Part shown: piece by piece, positions 1 through 8,966 of the stretch
How positions within the stretch are numbered: position 1 is the first letter of the stretch
How the letters are laid out: the number at the start of each line of letters is the position of its first letter
Assembly: GCF_002076895.1 (NCBI RefSeq)
Contig: NZ_CP020465.1
Span: 2,914,001 to 2,978,000, forward strand
Direction of reading: 5' to 3'
Length of the DNA stretch: 64,000 nucleotides
From: Cognaticolwellia beringensis
GTDB taxonomy: Bacteria; Pseudomonadota; Gammaproteobacteria; Enterobacterales; Alteromonadaceae
Made by a program: the position numbers and the translations under genes
Notes under the pieces: model-generated
Databases searched by the model: none
The model's input: only the letters and a program-made list of their open reading frames with translations
Told to the model about the DNA's origin: nothing

Positions 1-551
1 TATTCTTGGAATTTGCTGGCAAAATAATTTAGATCAAGAGCTACACCCGTAAAGCCGATAAATTCACCTTCACGATCGCGAATTTTATTATCAAAATATA
101 AATGTGGGTTTTGTGCATTACCTATGTCGGTAAATTGCTCGCCTGGCAAATCTTTAAGGCGGGTATACCATTCGGTATCTGAACTGTTTAGTGTCGACTC
201 TTTACCATTAGAATCGACCATTAAATTGTGTTTTTCTAAGGCGATAAACGCAATCATATTATATGATTTTGCTACCTTATTTAGATAAGAAACGACATAG
301 TCTTTATCTATTTTATCTTGGCCAGCATAATCGATAACAAACTGATTCTTAGCCATAAAATTTGCAACATTTAAAGGCCGAAGTATTTCACTCGTTACTA
401 AAGAAAATAACGGAGTTATAGCACTTTGTACTTGCTTGTTGTGGCTATTTATAACGTCTTTTAGGGTGAAATAAGAGGTTAAAATAACCGTAACGATTGT
501 TACAAAAAAAATTACTGCTATGTAGCGATCAAATTTATTACCAAACTTCAT
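1..551 (-). CDS. Membrane sensor protein, N-terminal part (PDC/Cache-like), cut by window edge
   Basis: An open frame runs leftward from an ATG at 551 to the window edge (183 codons) with no stop. It begins MKFGNKFDRY, followed by a hydrophobic segment at about residues 11-28 (IAVIFFVTIVTVIL), and then a soluble region containing DTEWYTRLKD and FIGFTGVALDLNYF. The last pattern is typical of the extracytoplasmic PDC/dCache sensor fold of chemoreceptors, diguanylate cyclases and histidine kinases. The output domain lies outside the window, so the protein class cannot be assigned; a GGDEF enzyme is one plausible guess. The sensor fold is inferred from sequence pattern only. Confidence 0.65.
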   Translation of the reverse strand, partial: MKFGNKFDRYIAVIFFVTIVTVILTSYFTLKDVINSHNKQVQSAITPLFSLVTSEILRPLNVANFMAKNQFVIDYAGQDKIDKDYVVSYLNKVAKSYNMIAFIALEKHNLMVDSNGKESTLNSSDTEWYTRLKDLPGEQFTDIGNAQNPHLYFDNKIRDREGEFIGFTGVALDLNYFASKFQE

Positions 552-668
552 AGGGAATTAATATTACCGTGTTTTACCATTTCCTAATTTATAACGCGGT
601 TAGTAAGTTTTAGCTACGATTTTTATTATTATATTTATATTTCAATGGTCTTAGAGGAAGGATTTTAA

Positions 669-1346
669 TTAATCTATACGTAAATACTTATTTAATAGTC
701 CCTGTGTAAAGCTTGTTTTCAAATAAAAACCACGAGGCAAAGTCATGAACGGCTGGCCATGGCGATTAAAAGCTTGAGTTTTTGCTTGGCTATTTGCTGC
801 TTTTGGTCGCAGTTGTAATACTTGACCATGTTTGCCGTGAATATTTTCCACATCTCCTAGCACGATCATGTCAGTAAGCTCTTGCCAGTCGAGAGCGAGT
901 AAATGTTCTTCTTCTTGTGAAGGTGACCAAATAAAGGCTGTGCCGACAATACGTTCTGCAATCGGAATAGTTCGCTCGGATATAACAGGTACCCATAAGA
1001 CACGTGAAATTTTATTGCGAATATGGCTAGTTTGCCACTGAGCGCCAACTAAACCTGTGAGAGGAGCAACGCAGACAAAGGTCGTTTCTAGTGGTTTACC
1101 TTGATAATTAATTGGTAACGATTTTAGTTCAATGCCTAAATGTGGAAAGTCAGGTTCTGGCCGAGAACCGGCGCTGGCACCTAATACTTGCTCTAACAGT
1201 AAACCGATCCAGCCTTTTTCGCGTTTAAGATCTTTAGGCACTTGAACATTAATCGATGCCGCAATTTCTCCTAACGACATGCCGGCAAGGTTCTGTGCTC
1301 GCGTGAGTAATTCTGCTTCGTTTTTAGGGCTTTTTCCGCTATTCAA
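669..1346 (-). CDS. mutH: DNA mismatch repair endonuclease MutH
   Basis: MutH nicks the unmethylated strand at hemimethylated GATC sites once MutS and MutL have recognised a mismatch. The 225-residue length fits the family. The catalytic D-(x6)-E-x-K triad is visible as D66, E73 and K75 ([15 protein letters not shown]), with the same spacing as D70/E77/K79 of E. coli MutH. The N-terminal helix-rich part ([16 protein letters not shown]) also matches. It is divergent from rppH, with about 215 bp between the starts, as in the conserved mutH/rppH/ptsP neighbourhood of enterics and Alteromonadales. A functional MutH implies a Dam methylase elsewhere in the genome, which is an inference from family knowledge. 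Confidence 0.95.
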   Translation of the reverse strand: MNSGKSPKNEAELLTRAQNLAGMSLGEIAASINVQVPKDLKREKGWIGLLLEQVLGASAGSRPEPDFPHLGIELKSLPINYQGKPLETTFVCVAPLTGLVGAQWQTSHIRNKISRVLWVPVISERTIPIAERIVGTAFIWSPSQEEEHLLALDWQELTDMIVLGDVENIHGKHGQVLQLRPKAANSQAKTQAFNRHGQPFMTLPRGFYLKTSFTQGLLNKYLRID

Positions 1347-1562
1347 TATTTACTCTGGAGTCAATTTTGTTTAGCTTATTATCATTCAGCTCTTAGGCTT
1401 TGAGCAAGGCAATTATTTTTTGTAATCTTTTAAACTTTGAATTGTTATGAGGTAACAATCGCTAATACCGATATATTGTGATGATTTCTGTTAATAAATG
1501 TTTGCCCAAAAGTGCAGAGTGTGGAAGAATCAAAGCATTATTAAATGCTGTCAGGAGTTCCT

Positions 1563-2069
1563 GTGATAGATGCCGAAGGCTATCGAGCTAACGTCGGCAT
1601 AGTAATAATCAATGACAGGGGACAAGTATTTTGGGCAAGGCGTTTTGGTCAGCATTCTTGGCAATACCCACAAGGTGGAGTTGACGAGGGTGAGTCTGCA
1701 GAACAAACAATGTATCGGGAATTGGACGAAGAAGTTGGTTTAAAACCTGAGCATGTTAAAATTGTAGCGACTACTAAGCATTGGTTAAGATATAAATTAC
1801 CGAAAAGGTTAATTAGGCACGAAAGCTTACCCGTATGTATTGGTCAAAAGCAGAAATGGTTTTTACTGCAATTGACAGCACCAGAATCAGCGGTTGATTT
1901 ATTACATTCAAATCATCCAGAGTTTGACGACTGGCGTTGGGTTTCATACTGGTATCCGGTCAGGCAAGTGGTGTCATTTAAGCGAGAGGTTTATCGTAAG
2001 GTGATGAAAGAATTTGCTTTATCGGCAATGCCTAGTTATCGCCAAGAACGTCGCCGACGCCGAGCTTAA
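1563..2069 (+). CDS. rppH: RNA pyrophosphohydrolase RppH (Nudix)
   Basis: RppH removes pyrophosphate from the 5' end of mRNAs and so starts RNase E-dependent decay. The full Nudix box GX5EX7REUXEEXGU is present ([12 protein letters not shown], then REL, DEEVG). The chosen start is the GTG at 1563, giving [12 protein letters not shown], which matches the usual family N-terminus. A strong AGGAG lies at 1553-1557, five bases upstream. An in-frame ATG at 1545 would add six residues but has no ribosome binding site. The protein is 168 residues with a basic tail (RQERRRRRA). A hairpin terminator follows at 2105-2130, so ptsP is probably transcribed mainly from its own promoter, although the two genes are classically linked. 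Confidence 0.95.
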   Translation: MIDAEGYRANVGIVIINDRGQVFWARRFGQHSWQYPQGGVDEGESAEQTMYRELDEEVGLKPEHVKIVATTKHWLRYKLPKRLIRHESLPVCIGQKQKWFLLQLTAPESAVDLLHSNHPEFDDWRWVSYWYPVRQVVSFKREVYRKVMKEFALSAMPSYRQERRRRRA

Positions 2070-2104
2070 ATATAGTTCACCTTAGATTATTATTATGTCT
2101 TGTA

Positions 2105-2130
2105 AAATAGCTCACTTCGGTGAGCTATTT
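2105..2130 (+). terminator. Terminator of rppH
   Basis: A perfect 11-bp stem (AAATAGCTCAC / GTGAGCTATTT) is closed by a TTCG tetraloop 35 bases after the rppH stop. The T-tract after it is weak (TTTAGTTT). Confidence 0.75.
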
Positions 2131-2168
2131 AGTTTAAAGTTATTGAGTCTGCAACGATAATATAACTA

Positions 2169-2330
2169 ATACCAAGTTGATTAATTAACGGCTCATTTTT
2201 AATGGTTGAAATTAATAATGACGGTGTTATAAAATTTATAAGTAGCATAACTACTGACTAACTTTTATGCCTTGTAATTATCCATTTTCCCTCATGAAAA
2301 AGTAGAAAACTTAATTAATCAAATTGGTAT
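2169..2330 (+). mobile_element. MITE-like element, copy 1
   Basis: This 162-bp non-coding element is bounded by near-perfect terminal inverted repeats of about 20 bp: left ATACCAAGTTGATTAATTAA, right ending TTAATTAATCAAATTGGTAT. It contains a small central hairpin (AGTAG CATAA CTACT). It recurs at 6716-6879 in the same orientation, at 40171-40332 inverted, and as a decayed copy at about 50464-50612. No open reading frame is present. The structure fits a MITE mobilised in trans. The element fills most of the 360-bp gap between rppH and ptsP. Confidence 0.8.
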
Positions 2331-2431
2331 AACTTAATTAAAGAGTGCTGAGTTAGCACAGGTCATTTTAATCATACTAGTTTGTATGATACTTATATGT
2401 ATAAAAAAAGAACTAATTTAAAGGGACGGTA

Positions 2432-4711
2432 ATGCTTACTATTTTACGTCGAATTGTTCTCGAGTTTAGTCAAGCTACGGAACTTGACCAGGCATTATTA
2501 CGCTTAGTTAGTCAGGTAAAATCTGCGCTTTCCACTCAATGCTGTTCAGTGTATTTAGCTGACCATCAAAAAAAACACTTCATTTTAATGGCTTCTAATG
2601 GCTTAGCTGAAAATGCTTTTGGCCGAACGAGTGTTGGCTTTACCGAAGGTCTTGTTGGCCTAGTTGGACAACGTGAAGAACCCATCAATATCGCTAATGC
2701 TAAGTTACATCCAGATTTTATTCACGCTCCTGAAGTTGAAGAAGAAAAGTTTAAAGCCTTTTTAGGTACGCCGATTATCCATCAACGCAAAGTTTTGGGC
2801 ATATTAACGGTACAGCAAGAACAAGCTCGCGTATTTAATGAAGATGAAGAAGCCTTTTTGGTTACACTATCTGCACAACTTGCAACGGTGTTGGCCAGTG
2901 TTGAAGCGCAAGGTATGATTGAGTTATGCCATAGCAACCAAGGGGTTGGTAAAAGCATTATCGGTATAGGCGGTTCTCCAGGTGTTGCTATAGGTGAGAT
3001 GGTCGTTATGTCCCCGAAAGCAGACCTGTCTACTGTCGCGGTTGATAAAGCAAGTAATAGTGTGCAGCAGTTAACTATTTTTAATGATGCTGTAAGTCGC
3101 ACCATTGCTGAATTTTCTCAGATGAGTGAGAAATTAAAAGCAATAATCTCAGATAGTAGCCTCGATATCTTTGATGTTTATAAACAGTTGATCGAAGGCG
3201 ATAATTTTAAAATTGAAGTGATTGCTAAAATTCAGTCAGGTTGGAATGCCCAAAGTGCGCTTAAACTGGTGGTTGACCATTATGTGATGCAGTTTGAAGC
3301 CTTAGACGATGAATATTTACGTGAGCGTGCTTATGATATTAAAGATTTAGGTAATCGCTTATTAAATAATATTCAAAATATGGAAGAGCTTGAACAACAG
3401 CTACCTAATAAATTCATATTAGTCGCAGAAGATGTCAGTGCGTCGATGCTTGCTGAATATCAGCACCTTGGTTTATTAGGTATTGTTTCAATAACCGGCT
3501 CAAATAATTCTCATACTGCCATTCTTGCGAAAGCGCTAAATATCCCAGCGATTATGGGAGTTGATTATCTTGCTATTCGACAGTTACATAAAAAAAATGC
3601 GGTTTTAGACGGTTACGCCTATCAACTCTATGTTAATCCTGGTGATGCACTGATAAATGAGTATCGTCATATTTTAGCAGCAGAAAACTTACTAAACGCC
3701 CAAGTCAAAGAGGCTGAACATTTACCTGCATCGACAATAGACGGTCATAGCGTGAGCTTACTGATAAATTCCGGATTATCTGCGGGATTTGAATACTCAC
3801 AAAATGTTGGTGCTGATGGTGTTGGTTTGTACCGCACTGAAATCCCATTTATGAATCGTAGTTGTTTTCCGTCTGAGGCGGAGCAAACTGCACTGTATAG
3901 AGAAGTGCTAGAGTCATTCGCAGGTAAGCCTGTTACTATGCGTACTTTAGATGTTGGTGGTGATAAATCATTACCGTATTTTCCCATTATTGAAGCTAAT
4001 CCGTTTTTAGGTTGGCGTGGCATACGTATTACCTTAGATCACCCAGAAATATTTTTAGTACAAATCCGTTCGATGATGAAAGCTAACCATGGTCTCGGTA
4101 ACTTAGCTATAATGTTACCAATGATTTCAAGTATTACTGAAGTTGATGAAGCTATTAGGCTTATTAATCAGGCCTATTATGAGCTCACAACTGAATTTTT
4201 TTGCAATGAAAGTGACGTCTTAATTCGGCCAAAAGTCGGTGTGATGATTGAAGTGCCTGGCGTTATTTTTCAACTTGAAGATTTAGCCAATAAAGTTGAT
4301 TTTTTCTCTGTAGGAAGTAATGACCTAACGCAGTATTTATTAGCTGTAGATCGTAATAATAGCCGTGTGGCGAGCTTATATGATTTTTATCATCCTGCAG
4401 TGCTCCGCTCGCTGAACTATATTGCACAAAAAAGCCAAACTCGGGACGTACCATTAAGTATCTGTGGCGAATTGGCAAATGAACCTACAGGTGCACTTTT
4501 ACTTATCGCTATGGGTTATAAAAACTTGAGTATGAGTGCGCATAGTCTTGCGAAAGTTAAATGGGTGATTCGACATGTGGAGTATCGCGAGTTAAGGCAA
4601 ATTTTAGATCAAGTATTGAGCTTAACAACTACCGCTAGTGTCCACAGTTACATGCATGAACAGTTAGTTAAATTAGGCTTAGGAGACTTTGTTCATGCGA
4701 AATTAAAGTAA
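2432..4711 (+). CDS. ptsP: Phosphoenolpyruvate-protein phosphotransferase PtsP (Enzyme I-Ntr)
   Basis: PtsP is the first enzyme of the nitrogen-related PTS: it takes phosphate from PEP and passes it to NPr and then EIIA-Ntr. At 759 residues the length agrees with PtsP of enterics (about 748). A GAF domain covers about residues 1-160, then an Enzyme I N-terminal domain, the swivelling phosphohistidine domain with H361 in NNSHTAILAKALNIPAIMG, and the PEP-binding barrel (VGLYRTEIPFM, LDVGGDKSLPYF, SVGSNDLTQYLLAVDRNN, C678 in SICGELANEP). AAAGGGACGG precedes the ATG. The gene lies between a MITE-like element and the TSUP gene, whose start is 45 bases downstream. Confidence 0.95.
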   Translation: MLTILRRIVLEFSQATELDQALLRLVSQVKSALSTQCCSVYLADHQKKHFILMASNGLAENAFGRTSVGFTEGLVGLVGQREEPINIANAKLHPDFIHAPEVEEEKFKAFLGTPIIHQRKVLGILTVQQEQARVFNEDEEAFLVTLSAQLATVLASVEAQGMIELCHSNQGVGKSIIGIGGSPGVAIGEMVVMSPKADLSTVAVDKASNSVQQLTIFNDAVSRTIAEFSQMSEKLKAIISDSSLDIFDVYKQLIEGDNFKIEVIAKIQSGWNAQSALKLVVDHYVMQFEALDDEYLRERAYDIKDLGNRLLNNIQNMEELEQQLPNKFILVAEDVSASMLAEYQHLGLLGIVSITGSNNSHTAILAKALNIPAIMGVDYLAIRQLHKKNAVLDGYAYQLYVNPGDALINEYRHILAAENLLNAQVKEAEHLPASTIDGHSVSLLINSGLSAGFEYSQNVGADGVGLYRTEIPFMNRSCFPSEAEQTALYREVLESFAGKPVTMRTLDVGGDKSLPYFPIIEANPFLGWRGIRITLDHPEIFLVQIRSMMKANHGLGNLAIMLPMISSITEVDEAIRLINQAYYELTTEFFCNESDVLIRPKVGVMIEVPGVIFQLEDLANKVDFFSVGSNDLTQYLLAVDRNNSRVASLYDFYHPAVLRSLNYIAQKSQTRDVPLSICGELANEPTGALLLIAMGYKNLSMSAHSLAKVKWVIRHVEYRELRQILDQVLSLTTTASVHSYMHEQLVKLGLGDFVHAKLK

Positions 4712-4756
4712 ATCTCCCCAAGACTTTTTTTTTCCATTTTAAATTGAGTAATTTTA

Positions 4757-5551
4757 ATGTTTATTAGTGTTTTCTTAGCTTGTGCCTTGTTGGGCGCTAT
4801 TGTTGGTTTTTTTGCCGGCTTACTGGGTATTGGTGGCGGACTAATTATAGTGCCCGTGTTGGTGTATTTATTACCATTATTGGGTATAAGTGCAGAACTT
4901 GCTTTTCCTATGGCGCTTGCAACATCACTGGCTTCGATCATGTTTACTTCGACGTCGGCCGCTTTTGCCCATCATAAAAATGGTAATATTCCATGGCCGC
5001 TAGCAAAAAGTTTAGTGATAACGGTGGCCATTGGTGCTGTATTGGGTGCTGTTATTGCTGGGGTACTGTCATTAAAGGCTTTAACGACTATATTCGCTAG
5101 TGCGGTACTCATTTTAGCGCTGTACATGTTTTTATCTATTAAAGTCGAGCGCAGCGTGCCATTACCCTCGAAATGGTGGTTGCAACTTATTGGGCTTTTG
5201 ACCGGCGTTTTAGCAAGCTTGATGGGGATTGCAGGTGGGGCGATATTAGTGCCTATTTTAATGTATTGCTCATTATCGATGCGACAAGCCATTGGTGTTG
5301 CGACAGCTTGTGGAATAATTGTCGCCTTATTTGGTACTTTGGGTTATGTCTTTATTGGTTTAGGGCAAAGCGAGCTGCCGCCGTGGAGTATCGGTTATAT
5401 CTATTTACCGGCTTTATTAGGGATTGTTTTAACTTCGTCTTTATTCGCGCCAATTGGTGTAAAAGCGGGGGCTAAATTGTCTTTACCTTACTTGAAAAAA
5501 GGCTTCGCAGTATTTTTGATGCTAGTGGCAATTAAAATGATGTGGTATTAG
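4757..5551 (+). CDS. TSUP/TauE-SafE family permease
   Basis: This 264-residue, highly hydrophobic protein has about eight predicted membrane segments. It carries the duplicated TSUP signature, once near the N-terminus (GFFAGLLGIGGGLIIVPVL) and again in the middle (GVLASLMGIAGGAILVPIL). The family moves sulfite, sulfoacetate and other organic or sulfur anions; the substrate here cannot be read from sequence. It sits between ptsP and thyA. In E. coli, lgt occupies the position before thyA, and no lgt is seen here. Spacing to ptsP is 45 bases without a clear terminator, so co-transcription is likely. Confidence 0.85.
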   Translation: MFISVFLACALLGAIVGFFAGLLGIGGGLIIVPVLVYLLPLLGISAELAFPMALATSLASIMFTSTSAAFAHHKNGNIPWPLAKSLVITVAIGAVLGAVIAGVLSLKALTTIFASAVLILALYMFLSIKVERSVPLPSKWWLQLIGLLTGVLASLMGIAGGAILVPILMYCSLSMRQAIGVATACGIIVALFGTLGYVFIGLGQSELPPWSIGYIYLPALLGIVLTSSLFAPIGVKAGAKLSLPYLKKGFAVFLMLVAIKMMWY

Positions 5552-5707
5552 TGGAAAACACTCACTTTCATCCGAAAAATTCATGCCAAATAATGCTAAG
5601 TGCTGATAAACTGCAAGTATTGTAGAGCCGTAGTTAATACTTTCGTTCTGATGTTACGATTGGCATCAACTCTCTATTACTTATAAATAACGTTAAAGGA
5701 AAACCTA

Positions 5708-6541
5708 GTGAAAGAATATCTTGATTTAATGCGTCATGTTAGAGACGAAGGGGTTGAAAAATCTGATCGTACTGGTACGGGCACTAAAAGTATATTTGGT
5801 CATCAAATGCGTTTTGATCTTTCGAAAGGTTTTCCGTTAGTAACAACGAAAAAATGTCATCTAAAATCCATAATTCATGAATTATTATGGTTTATTAAAG
5901 GTGAGTCTAACATTGCATATTTAAAGCAAAATGGCGTAAAAATTTGGGATGCTTGGGCAACAGAAGACGGTGAACTTGGTCCTGTATACGGTGTACAATG
6001 GCGTAATTGGCCAGCGCAAAACGGCGAAACTATTGACCAATTAACACAACTTATTCATGACTTAAAAAATAATCCAGATTCACGTCGACATATTATTACC
6101 GCTTGGAATCCTGCGTTATTGCCAGATACTTCAATAAGCCCAGACGCTAATGCTGCAATAGGTAAACAAGCTTTGCCACCCTGTCATACTTTGTTTCAGT
6201 TTTATGTATTAAATGGCAAGTTAAGCTGTCAGTTATATCAAAGAAGTGCTGATATTTTTCTTGGAGTACCCTTTAATATTGCAAGTTATGCCTTGTTTAC
6301 CATGATGATTGCGCAAGTTTGTGATTTGGAATTAGGGGATTTTGTACATACCTTTGGTGATGCGCATTTGTATTTAAACCATCTTGAACAGGTTGATGAG
6401 CAATTATCACGCGAGCCTTTACCATTACCAAATATGTGGATTAATCCTGAAGTTAAAAGTATTTTTGATTTTACTTTTGAAGATTTTGAGCTACAAAATT
6501 ATCAAGCGCACCCACATATTAAAGCCGCTATTTCAGTATAG
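5708..6541 (+). CDS. thyA: Thymidylate synthase
   Basis: ThyA makes dTMP from dUMP using methylene-tetrahydrofolate. The start is GTG at 5708 with AAAGGA seven bases upstream. Recognisable blocks are [17 protein letters not shown], the catalytic region [11 protein letters not shown] with C159, and the dUMP-binding [17 protein letters not shown]. The protein has 277 residues against 264 in E. coli. The extra 13 residues fall in one place, between TAWNPALLP and the catalytic Cys ([13 protein letters not shown]), so C159 corresponds to C146 of E. coli. The rest aligns without gaps. A hairpin terminator follows. Confidence 0.96.
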   Translation: MKEYLDLMRHVRDEGVEKSDRTGTGTKSIFGHQMRFDLSKGFPLVTTKKCHLKSIIHELLWFIKGESNIAYLKQNGVKIWDAWATEDGELGPVYGVQWRNWPAQNGETIDQLTQLIHDLKNNPDSRRHIITAWNPALLPDTSISPDANAAIGKQALPPCHTLFQFYVLNGKLSCQLYQRSADIFLGVPFNIASYALFTMMIAQVCDLELGDFVHTFGDAHLYLNHLEQVDEQLSREPLPLPNMWINPEVKSIFDFTFEDFELQNYQAHPHIKAAISV

Positions 6542-6580
6542 ACTTTTGTCATAATCGCAATACAACTACAGACTATTAAG

Positions 6581-6605
6581 GAGTGCATCGTGCGCTCTTT
6601 TTTTT
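6581..6605 (+). terminator. Terminator of thyA
   Basis: A 7-bp stem with one G-T pair (GAGTGCA / TGCGCTC, loop TCG) is followed by a run of eight T, starting 40 bases after the thyA stop. Confidence 0.75.
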
Positions 6606-6715
6606 GCTGAAAAAGTATTGATACCAAGATATACAACTTTATGGTCAAGATGCTGCAATAAAGTTGCATGGGTTTATATATAGCCATGACGCTACACGGT
6701 GTCCAAGTGCAATTA

Positions 6716-6879
6716 TACCAAGTTGATTACTTAACGGCTCATTTTTAATGGTTAAAATTAAGAATGACGGCGTTATAAAGTTTATAAGTAGCATAACTAC
6801 TGACTAAATTTTATGCCTTGTAATTATCCATTTCCCCTCATGAAAAAGTAGAACACTTAATTAATCAAATTAATGGTAT
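6716..6879 (+). mobile_element. MITE-like element, copy 2
   Basis: This copy has the same orientation as the one at 2169-2330 and differs by scattered substitutions. A 3-base insertion lies inside the right terminal repeat (CAAATTaatGGTAT). Left end: ATACCAAGTTGATTACTTAA. It occupies the 460-bp gap between thyA and the HDOD gene; the remaining AT-rich stretch to 7003 presumably holds the HDOD promoter. Confidence 0.8.
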
Positions 6880-7003
6880 TAGGTGCTTTTGTTGAAACAT
6901 TTAGTTATAAATAGGGGGCATAAAAATTATACTTTTAATTGCTTAAATTTCAATGTACTGTATTAATCGCTGTGTATATTAACGTTAATATTAAGGAAAA
7001 TTT

Positions 7004-7843
7004 ATGGGCGCTGAAAACGCACTCTACATCATACTCGTCGAAAAAATTAGACAAGATGCGTTAGTGTTACCTACCTTACCAGAAATCGCTTTGAAAGTTA
7101 GACAAGCCGCAGATGATCCAGAAATTAGCTTAGGAAAAATGAGCGAAATTATTAGTCATGATGCAGCGTTATCATTAGGTATGTTGAAGGTAGCGAACAG
7201 TGTTGCATATGGGCGAGAAGTTAAGACTGACTCAGTTAGTAAAGCAGTAACTCGTATTGGCCTAAGACAAATTAAAAGCATAGCTACGGCAATGGCAGTT
7301 GAACAAATGTTTATATCTGATAACCGTGTTATTTCTGAATATATGCAAAGTTCGTGGCGAAAAACTGTAGATGTTGCTTCGGTTGCAATCGCACTGATGA
7401 CGAGATACATACAAAAAAACAAACAGACACCACTGACACTTGAGACTTTAACCTTAGCTGCGCTTATACATAATATTGGCATATTACCAATATTAACCGA
7501 AGCGGAAGGTCACCCAACGGTATTTGCCAAACCAGCATTTTTAAATAAAGCTATTAATAAGTTTTCCCATGTTATTGGTGCTGAAATGACAAAAGCTTGG
7601 GGATTTTCAGAAGATTATACTGAATTAGTGTTGTCATGGAACGATTTGAGCTTTTTGCCAAAAGATGTGCATTATATTGACTTCATTCGAGCCGGAGCTG
7701 TGTATCATGAAATTTTTAAAAATGAGTCGACAAGAGATTTTTTACTTAGAAGCTATGTTGATAAAGGTATTTTACCCAAGCTAAATTTTATGGCATCAGC
7801 AGAGTTTAGTGACGTGTTAGTAAAAGCTAGATCGATGTTTTAA
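7004..7843 (+). CDS. HDOD domain protein
   Basis: This 279-residue cytoplasmic protein consists almost entirely of an HDOD domain. Diagnostic stretches are LPTLPEIALKVRQAADDPE, ISHDAALSLGMLKVANS and LAALIHNIGILPIL. HDOD proteins resemble HD phosphohydrolases but usually lack a complete metal site; here the second HD-like motif reads HN, so catalytic activity is doubtful. They act in signalling, often near chemotaxis or cyclic-di-GMP functions. The start follows TAAGGAAAATTT. The gene is convergent with rdgC, and the two share a bidirectional terminator. The specific role is unknown. Confidence 0.85.
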   Translation: MGAENALYIILVEKIRQDALVLPTLPEIALKVRQAADDPEISLGKMSEIISHDAALSLGMLKVANSVAYGREVKTDSVSKAVTRIGLRQIKSIATAMAVEQMFISDNRVISEYMQSSWRKTVDVASVAIALMTRYIQKNKQTPLTLETLTLAALIHNIGILPILTEAEGHPTVFAKPAFLNKAINKFSHVIGAEMTKAWGFSEDYTELVLSWNDLSFLPKDVHYIDFIRAGAVYHEIFKNESTRDFLLRSYVDKGILPKLNFMASAEFSDVLVKARSMF

Positions 7844-7882
7844 GATTTCATAGCCTAAAAGCTATATTTAAATAAATATACT

Positions 7883-7909
7883 AAAAAGGCGCTATTTAGC
7901 GCCTTTTTT
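7883..7909. terminator. Bidirectional terminator between the HDOD gene and rdgC
   Basis: A symmetric hairpin AAAAAGGCGCTA TTT AGCGCCTTTTTT lies between the two convergent stops. It carries A and T tracts on both sides, so it can serve either strand. Confidence 0.9.
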
Positions 7910-7930
7910 AACAACTTTAAATGAGTAATG

Positions 7931-8851
7931 TTATGCTTCTAAATAATCACTCGCTTTAAGTGAAAACTCAGCTAATAAGTTGTCTATAAAGCGGTTTAAC
8001 TCGCCTGCCATCAGGGCAAAATCAGCATCAAGTTTAGCAACAACGTCGTCACTATCTAGATCGTCATTTTGCTCTTGAATAACGTCATAAAACTTAAGGC
8101 GTTTAACTGCCAAGTCGTCACATAATATAAACGACAATGATTCATCCCACTCTAGCGCAACTTTTACCACATATTTATCGGCATCTAAATGTGCTTTAAT
8201 TTCTTCGCTAGTGAGATCTTGGTTTTTAACTCTCACGACTGCACCGTCATCGCCTAAAGCGTTAAATTCTGCTTCCATACCTAATTGAAAGTTAGCACCT
8301 AAGTTACTTTCTACTAACCATTCAGTCATTAATTCATCAGGGGCTTTTTCTGGTGACGGCGTTGTTACTGGTAAAGTACCAAGCGATTTGCGTAAAAGTG
8401 CTAAAAAGTCTTCAGCTTTGCCTCGACTACTGGTATCGATAACAATAATGTTATGAACAGAGTTGATATAAGCACGCGTATCGCTATAGCGAGAAAATGC
8501 GCGTGGTAGTAATTCAAAAATAATATCTTCTTTAAACTGTTCTTTCTCTTTTTTAGTTGCGCCGCGTGATTGTTCTGCTTCTAATTGCGCTACTTTTTGC
8601 TCGATCATGTCTTTTACAACAGGAGCGGGAAGAATTTTTTCTTCTTTACGTGCACATAACAAGTAATTACCGTTTACCGCGTGGACAGTTGTGTCGCCAT
8701 GCTTACCTAATGCATTTACCCAACCAAAATGAGATTGTTCAGTTGAGGCACAAGGGGTAAATAAATGCTCAGATAATTGTTTCTCTAAATCTTCTTCAGA
8801 ACATTCAAAAGGGCGAGTAAAGGCAAAAAAGTATAGGTTTTTAAACCACAT
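7931..8851 (-). CDS. rdgC: Recombination-associated protein RdgC
   Basis: RdgC forms a ring around double-stranded DNA and modulates RecA-dependent recombination. The 306 residues agree with about 303 in E. coli. Conserved blocks are MWFKNLYFFAFTRPFE, LCARKEEKILPAPVVK, LLPRAFSRYSDT, LLRKSLGTLPV, KNQDLTSEEIKAHL and FILCDDLAVKRLKF. It is a single gene, convergent with the HDOD gene. The upstream 115 bases separate it from an unrelated histidine kinase gene on the same strand. Confidence 0.95.
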   Translation of the reverse strand: MWFKNLYFFAFTRPFECSEEDLEKQLSEHLFTPCASTEQSHFGWVNALGKHGDTTVHAVNGNYLLCARKEEKILPAPVVKDMIEQKVAQLEAEQSRGATKKEKEQFKEDIIFELLPRAFSRYSDTRAYINSVHNIIVIDTSSRGKAEDFLALLRKSLGTLPVTTPSPEKAPDELMTEWLVESNLGANFQLGMEAEFNALGDDGAVVRVKNQDLTSEEIKAHLDADKYVVKVALEWDESLSFILCDDLAVKRLKFYDVIQEQNDDLDSDDVVAKLDADFALMAGELNRFIDNLLAEFSLKASDYLEA

Positions 8852-8966
8852 TAAAATAATCCTATGCCCTATAAAAGTGGGCGAATAATTGAAAAACGAG
8901 GGCTATATTAACGTACTTACTTGCATCACGCACGCCTTAAACTAATCGAGGTAAATTATTGTCCAC

